From positions 61,381 through 125,380 of the forward strand of contig NZ_CAJGZJ010000007.1 of the NCBI RefSeq assembly GCF_904846225.1: 64,000 nucleotides of DNA. The letters run 5' to 3'. The notes below the pieces were generated by a model. The model was not told the DNA's origin, did no database searches, and saw only the letters and a list, made by a program, of their open reading frames with translations. Positions 20,009 through 28,599 of the stretch are shown piece after piece. This stretch comes from Psychrobacter immobilis (GTDB lineage Bacteria > Pseudomonadota > Gammaproteobacteria > Pseudomonadales > Moraxellaceae). The first letter of the stretch is position 1, and each line of letters begins with the position of its first letter. Made by a program: the position numbers and the translations under genes.

Positions 20009-20308
20009 GTGAGCACCTTAACCAAATCTGACATGATTGAGCATTTGATGAGTCATCTTAACCTCACACGCCAAGAAGGCCGCTGTTTGGTAGAGAACTT
20101 TTTTGATGAATTGTCAGAGAGTTTGATTGATGGCAAAGAGGTCAAGCTTTCAGGCTTTGGCAACTTTGAGCTTAAAGATAAAAATAGCCGTCCAGGTCGT
20201 AACCCTAAGACAGGGGAGCCTGTGGCAGTATCTGCCCGCCGTGTGGTCACTTTTAAAACGGGACAAAAATTTCGTCAACAAGTTGATGAGCGATTATTTG
20301 ACGAATAG
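20009..20308 (+). CDS. ihfA: Integration host factor alpha subunit
   Basis: A 99-residue HU/IHF-family DNA-bending protein. [13 protein letters not shown] and [14 protein letters not shown] are conserved, and the beta-arm segment [20 protein letters not shown] carries the intercalating proline. Its position downstream of pheT and the sequence identify IHF alpha rather than HU. The start is GTG at 20009, supported by AGGAG seven bases upstream. A bidirectional terminator lies about 160 bases downstream. Confidence 0.95.
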   Translation: MSTLTKSDMIEHLMSHLNLTRQEGRCLVENFFDELSESLIDGKEVKLSGFGNFELKDKNSRPGRNPKTGEPVAVSARRVVTFKTGQKFRQQVDERLFDE

Positions 20309-20467
20309 CCACAACTGCTATCTGTTATTAAAGCTGACCGTTTAAATTTTCTATGATTTAGCGAGGATTTTAAATAGATCTTCGTTGTTTATAGTGATAA
20401 ATATCATAGGCAGTGATAATCGTTATATCACATAAGCAAATCGCTAGTTATGATAAATCATAGACAT

Positions 20468-20496
20468 AAAAAAAGAGAGCATATGCTCTCTTTTTT
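20468..20496. terminator. Bidirectional terminator between ihfA and a lipoprotein gene
   Basis: A perfect palindrome: A-run, GAGAGCATATGCTCTC, T-run (20469-20496). It would serve both convergent genes. Confidence 0.85.
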
Positions 20497-20530
20497 CACT
20501 ACAGTATTTTCATCGTATAAACGATAGAAA

Positions 20531-20902
20531 TTACTGAGCTGGTTTCTCAACAACAACTTCGTCAGAAGCATCAACAGCAGCTGCATCAGTAGTAGCAGGA
20601 GTTTCGCTAGCTGCGTCAACGCTAGTAGTAGTACCGTCTACAGGAACTTCAGCGTCCATTTCGTCAGTAGCAGTTGCAGCTTGAGCATCAGCGATGTCAG
20701 CTTCAGCGCCAGCAACAGCAGCGTCAGCATCAGCAGTAACTTCGCCTTCAGCAGCAGCAGTGTCTAGCTCTTGTGAAGCATCAGTCACTTCTTCTTGCGC
20801 GTCAGATAAATCTTCAGCAGCGTTTTCTTTGTTGCTATCACAGGCAGTTAAGCCCATAGTTGCAGTCATGATACCAGCTAGAGCAAGTAATTTAAGTTTC
20901 AT
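20531..20902 (-). CDS. Small acidic alanine-rich lipoprotein
   Basis: A 123-residue protein beginning MKLKLLALAGIMTATMGLTACDS, a clear lipoprotein signal with lipobox LTAC (Cys21). The mature part is almost entirely Ala, Asp, Glu, Thr and Val, low in complexity and very acidic, with no recognisable domain. GGAGA nine bases before the ATG at 20902 supports this start over an upstream in-frame codon. The strong terminator and good ribosome binding site suggest solid expression. It may be a surface or periplasmic spacer protein; the function is unknown. It resembles in composition, but not in sequence, the protein at 47.1 kb. Confidence 0.75.
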   Translation of the reverse strand: MKLKLLALAGIMTATMGLTACDSNKENAAEDLSDAQEEVTDASQELDTAAAEGEVTADADAAVAGAEADIADAQAATATDEMDAEVPVDGTTTSVDAASETPATTDAAAVDASDEVVVEKPAQ

Positions 20903-21339
20903 AAGGTATTCTCCGGAAAAATGAAATGAGCAGTAGCAGCAGCAAAGGTCGAAATCCAAGATTTCTCGGAATTCGACTAGTCTTGGTCACAGCTACTCAG
21001 CTTTCACGCATTCTATAGGTTTTTTATTTAAATAGAAATAGGCTGTACAATTAAGTAACAATAAAACTGAAAATTATTATTGCTCATTACTTATTTGATA
21101 TGATTTTTAATACAAGACTATTGGTTAATGAGCGTATCATCAATGAAAGTACTTTATATTGAATGTTTCTCTATGTATTGATTTATCTTATGTTCTTTGC
21201 AATCTATTGGATTTATAGACACAAAACAGAGACTAAATCAGTTTATTAGTTTGCTAATAGCATATGAGAAAATAATAATAGATAAGAAAGTAAGCGTTTT
21301 ATGAAATATTTTAATACAATTCATTTTAATATAATGGGC
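20903..21339. other. Gene-free region upstream of the acidic lipoprotein
   Basis: About 440 AT-rich bases, running into MITE copy C. The part next to the lipoprotein gene (20903-21000) is its 5' leader and contains imperfect inverted repeats around AAGATTTCTCGGAATTC. I see no reading frame, tRNA or clear promoter. Confidence 0.4.
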
Positions 21340-21502
21340 TAAAACGTGTCCTCAATTTAGTCGATGCTCATCTAAATGCGCTAAACTTTGCCAAAATATA
21401 ACAAATAACTGGTTAATATCTCGATATTATGTGTACTAATTTTCTTGTTTCACGTCAATTTATCTCATTTTTATCACTATTTTAAAATGGGCGCCTGCGC
21501 TA
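21340..21502 (+). mobile_element. MITE-like foldback repeat, copy C (diverged)
   Basis: About 163 bases with the family core (AACTGGTTAATATCTCGATA, then TCAATTTATCTCATTTTTAT). Left end TAAAACGTGTCCTCAATTTA; the right end is degenerate. Mutations in TGCCAAAATATAACAAATAA compared with copies A, B and D indicate an older copy. It lies upstream of ypfJ. Confidence 0.7.
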
Positions 21503-21599
21503 ACGTATTAAGTGAGAGGATTGAACTAGAAATTATATAATATGAATAACTATCAATACGAATGGCAGCAGCGTACATCGTACATTTGAGGAACAACAC

Positions 21600-22493
21600 A
21601 TGAAATGGCAAGGAAGAAGAGGCAGTTCCAACGTACGTTCAAGTACGGGTGGCGGCAAAATGATAGGTGGTGGTATCGGCGGTATCATTATCGCTGGTAT
21701 TTTATGGCTAGTATTTGGTGTGAATCCAATGACTGCTTTGCAAACAGGTCAGGTAATTGCTGGCGGTGGTGGTAATAACACATCTACCGAACCTACGACA
21801 GATACCGACCGAGATACGCAGTTTGTAAAAGTAGTATTGGCGGATACCGAAGAAGTATGGCGTCAGGTATTTAATGAAGCGGGTAGTACCTATAAAGAGC
21901 CATCATTGATTCTTTTTAATGGTCAAGTAAGTTCAGCCTGTGGTAGCGCCAGTGCTGCAACCGGTCCGTTTTATTGTCCAGGTGATCAGACGGTGTATCT
22001 AGATACGTCGTTTTTTGTAGAAATGCGCCAAAATCTTGGTATTACAGGCGATAAGCAAGGGTCAGGCGACAAAGAGAATCAAGATAAAGCAGGTGACTTT
22101 GCTCAGGCTTATGTGATTGCCCATGAAGTTGGTCACCATGTACAGACATTGTTAGGTATATCTCAACAAATTAGTGAGGCCAGTCGTCAAGTCACGCGTG
22201 CAGAAGCCAATAAGCTGTCAGTATTACAAGAATTGCAGGCGGATTGTTTTGCTGGCGTTTGGGCACAGCGTAATCAAGAGCGCGTACAGTTTCTAGAAGA
22301 AGGTGATATCGATGAAGCCATCAATGCCGCTGGCCAAATCGGTGATGATCGTTTAGCCAAAGCCAGTGGTGGAGCCGTCGTACCTGATAACTTTACTCAT
22401 GGTACTAGTCAGCAGCGTATTGATTGGTTCACTCGCGGATTGGGAAGTGGGAATATACAATCTTGTGATACTTTTAGTGGGGCATTATCATAA
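21600..22493 (+). CDS. ypfJ: Neutral zinc metallopeptidase, YpfJ family
   Basis: A 297-residue membrane-anchored putative metalloprotease. The N terminus has the family pattern MKWQGRRGSSNVRSS followed by a glycine-rich membrane helix (about residues 22-45). The zinc-binding motif is HEVGH in YVIAHEVGHHVQTLLG, and LQELQADCFAGVWA supplies the expected downstream ligand region. PFYCPGDQTVYLDTSFF and GTSQQRIDWFTRGL are further family stretches. Length matches E. coli YpfJ (287). TGAGGAACA precedes the ATG. The substrate is unknown. Confidence 0.92.
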   Translation: MKWQGRRGSSNVRSSTGGGKMIGGGIGGIIIAGILWLVFGVNPMTALQTGQVIAGGGGNNTSTEPTTDTDRDTQFVKVVLADTEEVWRQVFNEAGSTYKEPSLILFNGQVSSACGSASAATGPFYCPGDQTVYLDTSFFVEMRQNLGITGDKQGSGDKENQDKAGDFAQAYVIAHEVGHHVQTLLGISQQISEASRQVTRAEANKLSVLQELQADCFAGVWAQRNQERVQFLEEGDIDEAINAAGQIGDDRLAKASGGAVVPDNFTHGTSQQRIDWFTRGLGSGNIQSCDTFSGALS

Positions 22494-22534
22494 GAGTTAG
22501 TATACAAACCTGATTTTTATAACTATCAGCCACT

Positions 22535-22566
22535 AAAAAGCCTGCAATATCAATTGCAGGCTTTTT
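22535..22566 (+). terminator. Terminator after ypfJ
   Basis: AAAAAGCCTGCAAT (22535-22548) pairs perfectly with ATTGCAGGCTTTTT (22553-22566), 4-base loop. It may also serve the convergent small lipoprotein gene. Confidence 0.88.
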
Positions 22567-22650
22567 ACGTTTTGAGCGATTCTACTTAAGTAAAATATAC
22601 CTAAAATAGAATATCTATTAACGAAGCAGACTCAAATAGTATCTCGTTTA

Positions 22651-22890
22651 CTATCTGCTGTTTTTAAGAATATAAGCACCTGCGCCACCAACTGCAGCAC
22701 CACCAAGTGCGCCACGAGCGATATCTTTACTATCGCCACCACTTCTGATTAAAGCACCAGCAGCAGCACCGGCAGCAGCGCCTTTGGCTGTATTACTCAA
22801 ACCACTGTTGTATCCACCAGACGCACAGCCGCCCATAATAAGAGCAGAGCTAGTAAGAGCAGTCATTGCGATAGTTTTAGCAAATTTCAT
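22651..22890 (-). CDS. Glycine-zipper lipoprotein (OsmB-like)
   Basis: A 79-residue protein with a signal peptide ending LIMGGCASGG (atypical lipobox with Met at -3). It is followed by two Gly/Ala zipper segments (NTAKGAAAGAAAGALI and ARGALGGAAVGGAGAYI), which usually form membrane-inserting helices. This organisation is that of small outer-membrane lipoproteins such as OsmB. The function is not established. It stands alone, with about 500 gene-free bases upstream. Confidence 0.75.
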   Translation of the reverse strand: MKFAKTIAMTALTSSALIMGGCASGGYNSGLSNTAKGAAAGAAAGALIRSGGDSKDIARGALGGAAVGGAGAYILKNSR

Positions 22891-23306
22891 AGTATCACCT
22901 GTTAAGTTATCAAAATTAAAAAACGATATTTCAATTGCCAGTCATTTTAATACTATTATTTTGAATTAATAGCGTGTTGAATTAAAATAGTGGGGCAATA
23001 CTCTCAAAATAATCTATCGTGCTACCGCAAAGAACAGTGAGGTGAGCGTTAAGAAAATTATATTAATAAGAGCAAATATCCTAGAACTCCTACTACTATC
23101 AATACTGACAGTAAAGTACATTTATACTGGCTTTCATACTAATCTATCTCACCGTTACTAGGGGTAGTAAAAGCGCTAAGGTTTGCAAATATTATGTAAA
23201 ATATGTTTCTGTAATGTACCGTTGGTAGTGCTTTTGATTAGAGTTATTGTATTTATATTGATATTACGCTAACTGATTTTTAATCATGATTTTCAGCATT
23301 TATAAC
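22891..23306. other. Gene-free region upstream of the glycine-zipper gene
   Basis: AT-rich sequence between the small lipoprotein gene and the rho terminator. I recognise no reading frame, repeat-family member or RNA gene. Confidence 0.4.
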
Positions 23307-23340
23307 AATAAAAAGACCGCACACAGGCGGTCTTTTTATT
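23307..23340 (-). terminator. Terminator of rho
   Basis: AATAAAAAGACCGC (23307-23320) pairs perfectly with GCGGTCTTTTTATT (23327-23340), 6-base loop; the T-run on the minus strand lies about 50 bases after the rho stop. Confidence 0.85.
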
Positions 23341-23390
23341 GAAGTTAGATATCTATTAAGCCAGTCAAAAAGCGCTTAGCCCAAACTAAA

Positions 23391-24659
23391 TCAGTTTTGT
23401 GATTTGCGTTTCATCTGCTCAAAGAACTCATCATTGGTTTTCGCTTCTTTTAGGCGATCCAATAAGAATTCTGTTGCTTGTACGCCATCCATCGGCTGAA
23501 GCAGTTTGCGCAGTATCCAAACCTTGCGCAATTTATCTTCATCCAACAGACGCTCTTCGCGGCGTGTACCAGATTTTTTGATATTGATCGCAGGGAAAAC
23601 ACGTTTTTCAGCCAAGTCGCGCTCAAGCGTAATCTCTTGGTTACCAGTCCCTTTGAATTCTTCAAAGATAACGCTATCCATCTTACTACCAGTATCGATA
23701 AGGGCACTGGCAATGATGGTCAAGCTGCCGCCTTCCTCAACGTTACGCGCCGCCCCAAAGAAGCGTTTTGGACGCTCAAGGGCATTGGCATCCAAACCAC
23801 CCGTTAATACTTTGCCTGAAGAGGGGATAACCGTGTTGTAAGCGCGAGCAAGACGCGTAATAGAGTCAAGTAAGATGACGACATCTTGCTTGTGCTCGAC
23901 CAGACGCTTGGCTTTTTCGATGACCATTTCAGCGACTTGTACGTGACGCTGTGGTGGCTCATCAAAGGTAGAGGCAACCACTTCACCGCGTACCGTACGC
24001 ACCATCTCGGTCACTTCTTCTGGACGCTCATCGATCAGTAGCACGATCAGATAACATTCAGGATTGTTGCGAGTGATCGACTGAGCGATGGTCTGTAACA
24101 GCATCGTTTTACCCGCTTTTGGCGGTGCGACGATGATAGAGCGCTGACCTTTACCAATCGGCGCGATGAGGTCAATAATACGACCCGTCAAATCTTCAGT
24201 CGTACCGTTACCCAGCTCCAGCTTTAGCTGTTCAGTTGGGAATAGCGGCGTTAAGTTCTCAAAGATAAGCTTATGACGTGAACGATCTGGCGTGTCAAAG
24301 TTGATTTCGCCCACTTTTAATAGGGCAAAATAGCGTTCAGAATCCTTGGGTGGACGAATCGTACCAGCGATACTGTCACCCGTTTTTAGGCTAAAACGGC
24401 GAATCTGGCTAGGGCTGACGTAAATATCGTCAGGACCTGCTAGATAAGAGCCTTCTGATGAGCGCAAAAAACCAAAACCGTCAGGAAGAACCTCAAGTAC
24501 GCCGTCACCATAAATGGCTTCACCGTTACGGGCATGGGTTTTTAGAATAGCAAAGATAATGTCTTGTTTACGGCTACGCGCCATGTTATCAAGACCCATT
24601 TCTTTGGCGATGGCCAATAGCTCGGCGATTGAATTTTTCTTTAGTTCAGTTAGATTCAT
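23391..24659 (-). CDS. rho: Transcription termination factor Rho
   Basis: Hexameric RNA helicase that ends transcription at rut-containing RNAs. The N-terminal helical Rho_N region ([19 protein letters not shown]) is followed by the RNA-binding cold-shock domain (DGFGFLRS). The ATPase core has Walker [13 protein letters not shown], Walker [18 protein letters not shown], the Q-loop [20 protein letters not shown] (here KRFFGAARN) and the R-loop region [18 protein letters not shown] (KGTGNQEI). The 422 residues match E. coli (419). A leader of about 350 bases precedes it. Confidence 0.98.
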   Translation of the reverse strand: MNLTELKKNSIAELLAIAKEMGLDNMARSRKQDIIFAILKTHARNGEAIYGDGVLEVLPDGFGFLRSSEGSYLAGPDDIYVSPSQIRRFSLKTGDSIAGTIRPPKDSERYFALLKVGEINFDTPDRSRHKLIFENLTPLFPTEQLKLELGNGTTEDLTGRIIDLIAPIGKGQRSIIVAPPKAGKTMLLQTIAQSITRNNPECYLIVLLIDERPEEVTEMVRTVRGEVVASTFDEPPQRHVQVAEMVIEKAKRLVEHKQDVVILLDSITRLARAYNTVIPSSGKVLTGGLDANALERPKRFFGAARNVEEGGSLTIIASALIDTGSKMDSVIFEEFKGTGNQEITLERDLAEKRVFPAINIKKSGTRREERLLDEDKLRKVWILRKLLQPMDGVQATEFLLDRLKEAKTNDEFFEQMKRKSQN

Positions 24660-25010
24660 AGATAGGTCATTAGCAATTGATCAGATGAGAGATGCCATTA
24701 GCAGCACAAGTCACGACATTGATTAAAACAACGACATTAGGGCGATAGAGGGTGCGTGCACAGATTTGGAATTTATGTAGTTTTGGTTTTACATGTTAGC
24801 TTATGTACGAATTGCAATCATTTGATGCAAGGTAATAAGAAATAAAGATAAACAAGCCTACATAAGAGTCTGCGTCAAAAACTCAGTATCAGTAATTGTG
24901 TTTAGTCATTTCGTTCAGCAATGGTGTTTATAACGACGATTGTGTTTTTGTTGATAAACACGAGGAGAATAGCAATAAGACACTTAGGAAAACCGTTAGT
25001 TTTCTCTTGT
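24660..25010 (-). promoter_or_regulatory. Long untranslated leader of rho
   Basis: Between the probable promoter and the rho ATG lie about 350 bases without a plausible reading frame (the longest ATG-started peptides are under 10 residues). The segment nearest rho, on the minus strand, contains C-rich, G-poor sequence (CACGCACCCTCTATCGCCC), as expected of a rut site. E. coli rho is autoregulated by Rho-dependent termination in its leader; the same is inferred here. Confidence 0.5.
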
Positions 25011-25016
25011 CAGCAG

Positions 25017-25046
25017 ACTATACGGTCTTCACAATAGCATTGTCAA
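25017..25046 (-). promoter_or_regulatory. Sigma70-type promoter for rho
   Basis: Minus strand TTGACA (25041-25046) and TATAGT (25017-25022), spacer 18 bases. Confidence 0.6.
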
Positions 25047-25098
25047 TAAATTTTGCCAAAAAAGTCGTATAATTGAGTTTTTTGCATAAAAAATAAGC

Positions 25099-25136
25099 AA
25101 AAAAGCCGCTATCTACATTAGATAATGGCTTTCTTA
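25099..25136 (-). terminator. Terminator of trxA
   Basis: Imperfect stem AAAGCCGCTATCT / AGATAATGGCTTT with a 5-base loop and flanking A/T runs, about 60 bases beyond the trxA stop. Confidence 0.65.
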
Positions 25137-25197
25137 ATAATAATGCTGTTCTTACAAAGCGCTTGCACAAAGCTGTCTGATGCAAGCTAATCTCAAC

Positions 25198-25524
25198 TTA
25201 TAAATGCTTGTCTAGTACTTTGGCCAATTCAGCTTTTGGCTGTAGACCCATCACTGAGTCAACTTTTTCGCCATCTTTGAATACAAATAGCGTTGGGATG
25301 TTACGAATACCGAAACGGCTTGCCGCTTGTGGGTTGCTATCTACATCGACTTTAACAATTTTAACTTTACCTTGGTACTCAGTGGCTAGATCTTCTAAAA
25401 TAGGCGCGATCGCTTTACAAGGACCACACCAAGTTGCCCAAAAATCTACCAATACTGGCACGTCTGATTGCAGTACGTCTTGGTCAAAGTTTGCATCGGT
25501 GGTATTAACAATAAGGTCTGACAT
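25198..25524 (-). CDS. trxA: Thioredoxin 1
   Basis: A 108-residue cytoplasmic disulfide reductase. The active site is WCGPC (C33, C36), with [12 protein letters not shown] and the cis-proline motif [13 protein letters not shown]. Length and sequence match E. coli TrxA (109). It lies upstream of rho on the same strand, a common trxA-rho order, but with its own terminator between. Confidence 0.97.
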   Translation of the reverse strand: MSDLIVNTTDANFDQDVLQSDVPVLVDFWATWCGPCKAIAPILEDLATEYQGKVKIVKVDVDSNPQAASRFGIRNIPTLFVFKDGEKVDSVMGLQPKAELAKVLDKHL

Positions 25525-25832
25525 AATTTTATCTCTCTTGTTTTATAGTTTCTATCGTCATCCATCAACTGCTATATTGGTTCTATAATATCGCGATGAG
25601 TGGACAAAGAATCGTTTAGAAGTGGTAAAAATGTGCCATTATATTAACATGTTTGACAACGATTGGCAGAGGCAAGCTGGTTAAATTGGTTAACAATTAC
25701 TATTAGCACAATAAATCGAAACACAACTAAACAGGTTATGTCTTATCTGTCACGTGCACTGTCTATCGCTAGCCTTTTTTCAATTTATAAGAGTTGATAC
25801 TCTTAAGCCCAATAACATAAGTAGCTTATTTT
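25525..25832. other. Divergent intergenic region trxA/rluA-like
   Basis: About 308 AT-rich bases that must hold the promoters of trxA and of the pseudouridine synthase gene. I cannot assign a convincing -35/-10 pair for either, and see no repeat or small gene. Confidence 0.4.
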
Positions 25833-26546
25833 ATGCCTTTTACTGATGAAGAAACCATTGCTCTCAATGCCCAAGAAAATGCCTATCCGCTTGAGTTTTT
25901 TCAATCATTTGCGCAACAGATTACTGTCTATGAAGATGGTGATATCTGGGTGGTTGATAAGCCAGCAGGACTCTTGAGTGTAGATGGTAAAACGTTAAAA
26001 GTCAGTTTGCTTAGCCGACTTGAGCGCGCCAATCCAGCAGTCAAATTGATTCATCGCCTTGACATGGATACCTCGGGATTGCTTATTTTTGCAAAAAATG
26101 CCGCAGCGCAAACCCATATCAGTAAGCAATTTATAGAGCGTTTACCACAAAAAAAATACCAAGCACGCGTCTTTGGCGCGTGGGAGAGTATGGGTGCCAC
26201 TGGCGAGATATCGGTGCCAGTACGCTATGAGCCAAGTACCAAGCCGCGTCATATCGTCGATCATGATTGGTCAAAGCACGCATTGACCTTATATGAGGTG
26301 ATCGCCCATGAACAATGCAACGGTCAGACAGTCACGCGAGTCATGTTAAAGCCAGTGACCGGTCGTAGCCATCAGCTACGGGTACATATGGTGCATGTCG
26401 GTCATGTGATGATTGGCGACCCTATTTATGCAGAAGGCGCTGCATTAGAGATTGCCTCAAGGCTCAATCTACATGCACAGCAATTGCGTCTCAAACATCC
26501 GACGCTTGGCGCATGGATGGATTGGGAAAGCCCAAGCCCTTTTTAA
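25833..26546 (+). CDS. rluA: RluA-family rRNA/tRNA pseudouridine synthase
   Basis: Isomerises uridine to pseudouridine in structured RNA. The catalytic motif is HRLDMDTSGLL with D77 the catalytic aspartate. VVDKPAGLLSV and MLKPVTGRSHQLRVHM are the other conserved motifs, and the C terminus (LHAQQLRLKHP) fits. There is no S4 domain, and the 237-residue length together with the SV-x(n)-SLLSRL segment is closest to RluA (219 in E. coli; 23S rRNA U746 and tRNA U32) rather than RluC or RluD. The symbol is given on that basis. Confidence 0.82.
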   Translation: MPFTDEETIALNAQENAYPLEFFQSFAQQITVYEDGDIWVVDKPAGLLSVDGKTLKVSLLSRLERANPAVKLIHRLDMDTSGLLIFAKNAAAQTHISKQFIERLPQKKYQARVFGAWESMGATGEISVPVRYEPSTKPRHIVDHDWSKHALTLYEVIAHEQCNGQTVTRVMLKPVTGRSHQLRVHMVHVGHVMIGDPIYAEGAALEIASRLNLHAQQLRLKHPTLGAWMDWESPSPF

Positions 26547-26609
26547 ATGAATTTATTTTAAATAAACTATGTAAAATCTATAGTCGATCCACTCTAAAAC
26601 AAACACAAT

Positions 26610-26681
26610 GCTCCTAAGGTGAATTTTGCGCCGCCTCTGTCTGCGCAGGCACAGCAAGCAAGCAAAAATTATCCTAGTAGC
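26610..26681 (+). repeat. Hairpin repeat with conserved core, copy 1
   Basis: Left arm GCTCCTAAGGTGAATTTT (26610-26627), core CCTCTGTCTGCGCAGGCACA plus GCAAGCAAG, right arm AAAATTATCCTAGTAGC (26665-26681), which is an imperfect complement of the left arm. Same core as the elements at 28482 (inverted), 45044 and 60218. It lies between the RluA-like gene and the monooxygenase gene. Confidence 0.8.
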
Positions 26682-26766
26682 GTGTGATAATATTTGATCT
26701 TGTTTTACTTAGGACTGACTATATTATGCAAGTACAGGGACGCATGTCACTATAAGGATGAATAGT

Positions 26767-28404
26767 ATGCTTGATATCATTGCTATGAAACAGGCGGTTA
26801 AGAATCGCTTCAAACCCAAAAAGCCTTCAGCAACCATTCCCCTTGATTATGAAGTGCTTATCATTGGTGCAGGTATTGCTGGCATTGGTATGGCGTGCCG
26901 CTTACAGCAACAGCAGCACAAAGGTCTGTTTGGTCATGAAATTCCCAGTAAGCAAAAGCACAAATCCTCAAAGCAACATAAAAAGCCGACGCAAAAAAGC
27001 GCCCAACGATTTGTGATATTAGAAAAACGAGCAGATTTAGGAGGAACATGGGACTTATTTACCTATCCTGGTGTTCGCTCTGATTCTGATGCGTTGACTT
27101 TTGGCTACAGCTTTCGCCCATGGTTAAATCATCGAATCTTAGCAAAAGGCGCTGACATTAAACGCTATATCGCAGATACCGCGAACGAGTTTGCTATCAC
27201 TGAGCATATTCGTTATCAGCATGAGGTTCAGCAGTTGTCGTGGTCAAGTATTCATCAGCAATGGACAGCGATGGTGAAAGATCATCGCAGTGGCGAGGTA
27301 TTTACTCTAACTGCTAAATTCGTGGTAGGTGCCACTGGCTATTACGATTATGACCAAGGTTATAGACCGTATTTTAAAAATGAAGAGGCGTTTCAAGGTC
27401 ACATTGTTCACCCGCAGCACTGGCAAAATGCCCATTATGACGATAAAAAAGTCGTTATCATCGGTAGTGGCGCGACCGCGATGACGCTGTTGCCAGCTTT
27501 GGTAGATGAGGCGGACGAGCAATGCGCGCGCCATGTCACGATGTTGCAACGTTCGCCTACTTATGTGGCGAGTGTGCCGGGCGATGATTATTCTCTTGAC
27601 TGGCTAGCAGGTAAGTTCTCCCCTTTATCAAAAGAGCAAGCCTATAAGCTGCTGCGCGCCCGTAACGTATTGGTGCAACAAGGTACTTACCGAGCGGCTA
27701 TCTTTGCCCCAAAGATGATGAAAGCGCTATTAAAGCAGGGTATCAAAACCGAGCTAAAAGGTAGCGACGTTGATGTGGCTCATTTTTTGCCTAACTATAA
27801 TCCTTGGGATGAGCGACTGTGTGCGGTGCCAGATGGTGATTTATTTAAAGCCTTGCATGGCAAACGCGCGACAATGGTGACTGATGAGATTGAACATTTC
27901 ACTAAGACAGGTATTATGCTCAAATCTGGCAAATATCTCGAGGCTGATATTATCGTCACAGCAACGGGACTAAAAATACAAATGCTTGGCGGCGCAAACG
28001 TTTATATCGATGGTCAGGCGGTTGATGTTGGGAGTCGCATGACCTATAAAGCGGTCATGATTGAAGGCGTGCCAAATCTGGTCGCGTTGTTTGGCTATAC
28101 CAATGCCTCGTGGACGCTAAAAATCGATTTGGCGTGTCAGTATGTCGTGCGCCTGCTAGATTATATGCACCAGCAGCGGTATCAAGTGGCATTACCGCAA
28201 GCAAAGACGGCACACGCTGAGGCGCACATGCAACCAGATACGGTCATGGGCGCACTATCGGCAGGGTATGTGACGCGCGGCAAGGATAGATTGCCTAAGC
28301 AAGGCGATCGCTATCCTTGGCATGTGACCAATAATTATCTAAGCGACCGCGTGATGCTGAAGTATCGTAAAATAAAGGACGATTGGTTACAGTTCAGCCG
28401 TTAA
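26767..28404 (+). CDS. Flavin-containing monooxygenase, Baeyer-Villiger type
   Basis: FAD- and NADPH-dependent monooxygenase of about 545 residues. The FAD Rossmann motif is IIGAGIAGIGMACRL (about residues 32-46), followed by LGGTWDLFTYPGVRSDSD, the conserved flavin-proximal stretch. The NADPH Rossmann motif is VVIIGSGATAMTL. Between them, FQGHIVHPQHW (about 209-219) fits the Baeyer-Villiger fingerprint FxGxxxHxxxW exactly. An insertion rich in Lys, Gln and Ser (about residues 48-79) separates the first Rossmann motif from its second strand and is unusual. The start at 26767 is preferred over 26758 because AAGGA is correctly spaced only for the former. The substrate is unknown. Confidence 0.85.
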   Translation: MLDIIAMKQAVKNRFKPKKPSATIPLDYEVLIIGAGIAGIGMACRLQQQQHKGLFGHEIPSKQKHKSSKQHKKPTQKSAQRFVILEKRADLGGTWDLFTYPGVRSDSDALTFGYSFRPWLNHRILAKGADIKRYIADTANEFAITEHIRYQHEVQQLSWSSIHQQWTAMVKDHRSGEVFTLTAKFVVGATGYYDYDQGYRPYFKNEEAFQGHIVHPQHWQNAHYDDKKVVIIGSGATAMTLLPALVDEADEQCARHVTMLQRSPTYVASVPGDDYSLDWLAGKFSPLSKEQAYKLLRARNVLVQQGTYRAAIFAPKMMKALLKQGIKTELKGSDVDVAHFLPNYNPWDERLCAVPDGDLFKALHGKRATMVTDEIEHFTKTGIMLKSGKYLEADIIVTATGLKIQMLGGANVYIDGQAVDVGSRMTYKAVMIEGVPNLVALFGYTNASWTLKIDLACQYVVRLLDYMHQQRYQVALPQAKTAHAEAHMQPDTVMGALSAGYVTRGKDRLPKQGDRYPWHVTNNYLSDRVMLKYRKIKDDWLQFSR

Positions 28405-28481
28405 TGCCAGGCAATAGTCAGTGAGTTAATAGGACAGTCATACCAAATAAAACAGCGACAAGATACTGTCATGCAGGACTG

Positions 28482-28538
28482 GGCTAAATTTTTCTTGCTT
28501 GCTGTGCTTACGGCGACAGAGGCCTCAAAAATTTAGCC
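28482..28538 (-). repeat. Hairpin repeat with conserved core, copy 2 (inverted)
   Basis: GGCTAAATTTTT (28482-28493) pairs perfectly with AAAAATTTAGCC (28527-28538). Between them is the family core in inverse orientation (CTTGCTTGCTGTGC, then GACAGAGGCC). The right arm is at the same time the internal end of a half MITE copy. Confidence 0.78.
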
Positions 28539-28588
28539 ATTTTAAGACCACTAAATGATTAAGTGTGCTAATTGATGACATGTTCTAG
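28526..28588 (-). mobile_element. Half copy of the MITE-like element fused to the hairpin repeat
   Basis: Read on the minus strand, CTAGAACATGTCATCAATTA and the following 40 bases to GGTCTTAAAATGGCTAAATT are almost identical to the left end of copy A (6658-6720). The match stops where the hairpin repeat begins, so the other half is absent. Confidence 0.8.
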
Positions 28589-28599
28589 GTCGTGAGTCA

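Noticed and set aside
26610..26681. LexA-type operator, because of CTGT...ACAG in the core
   Set aside because: The spacing and repeat nature do not fit an SOS box, and the same core recurs at unrelated genes.
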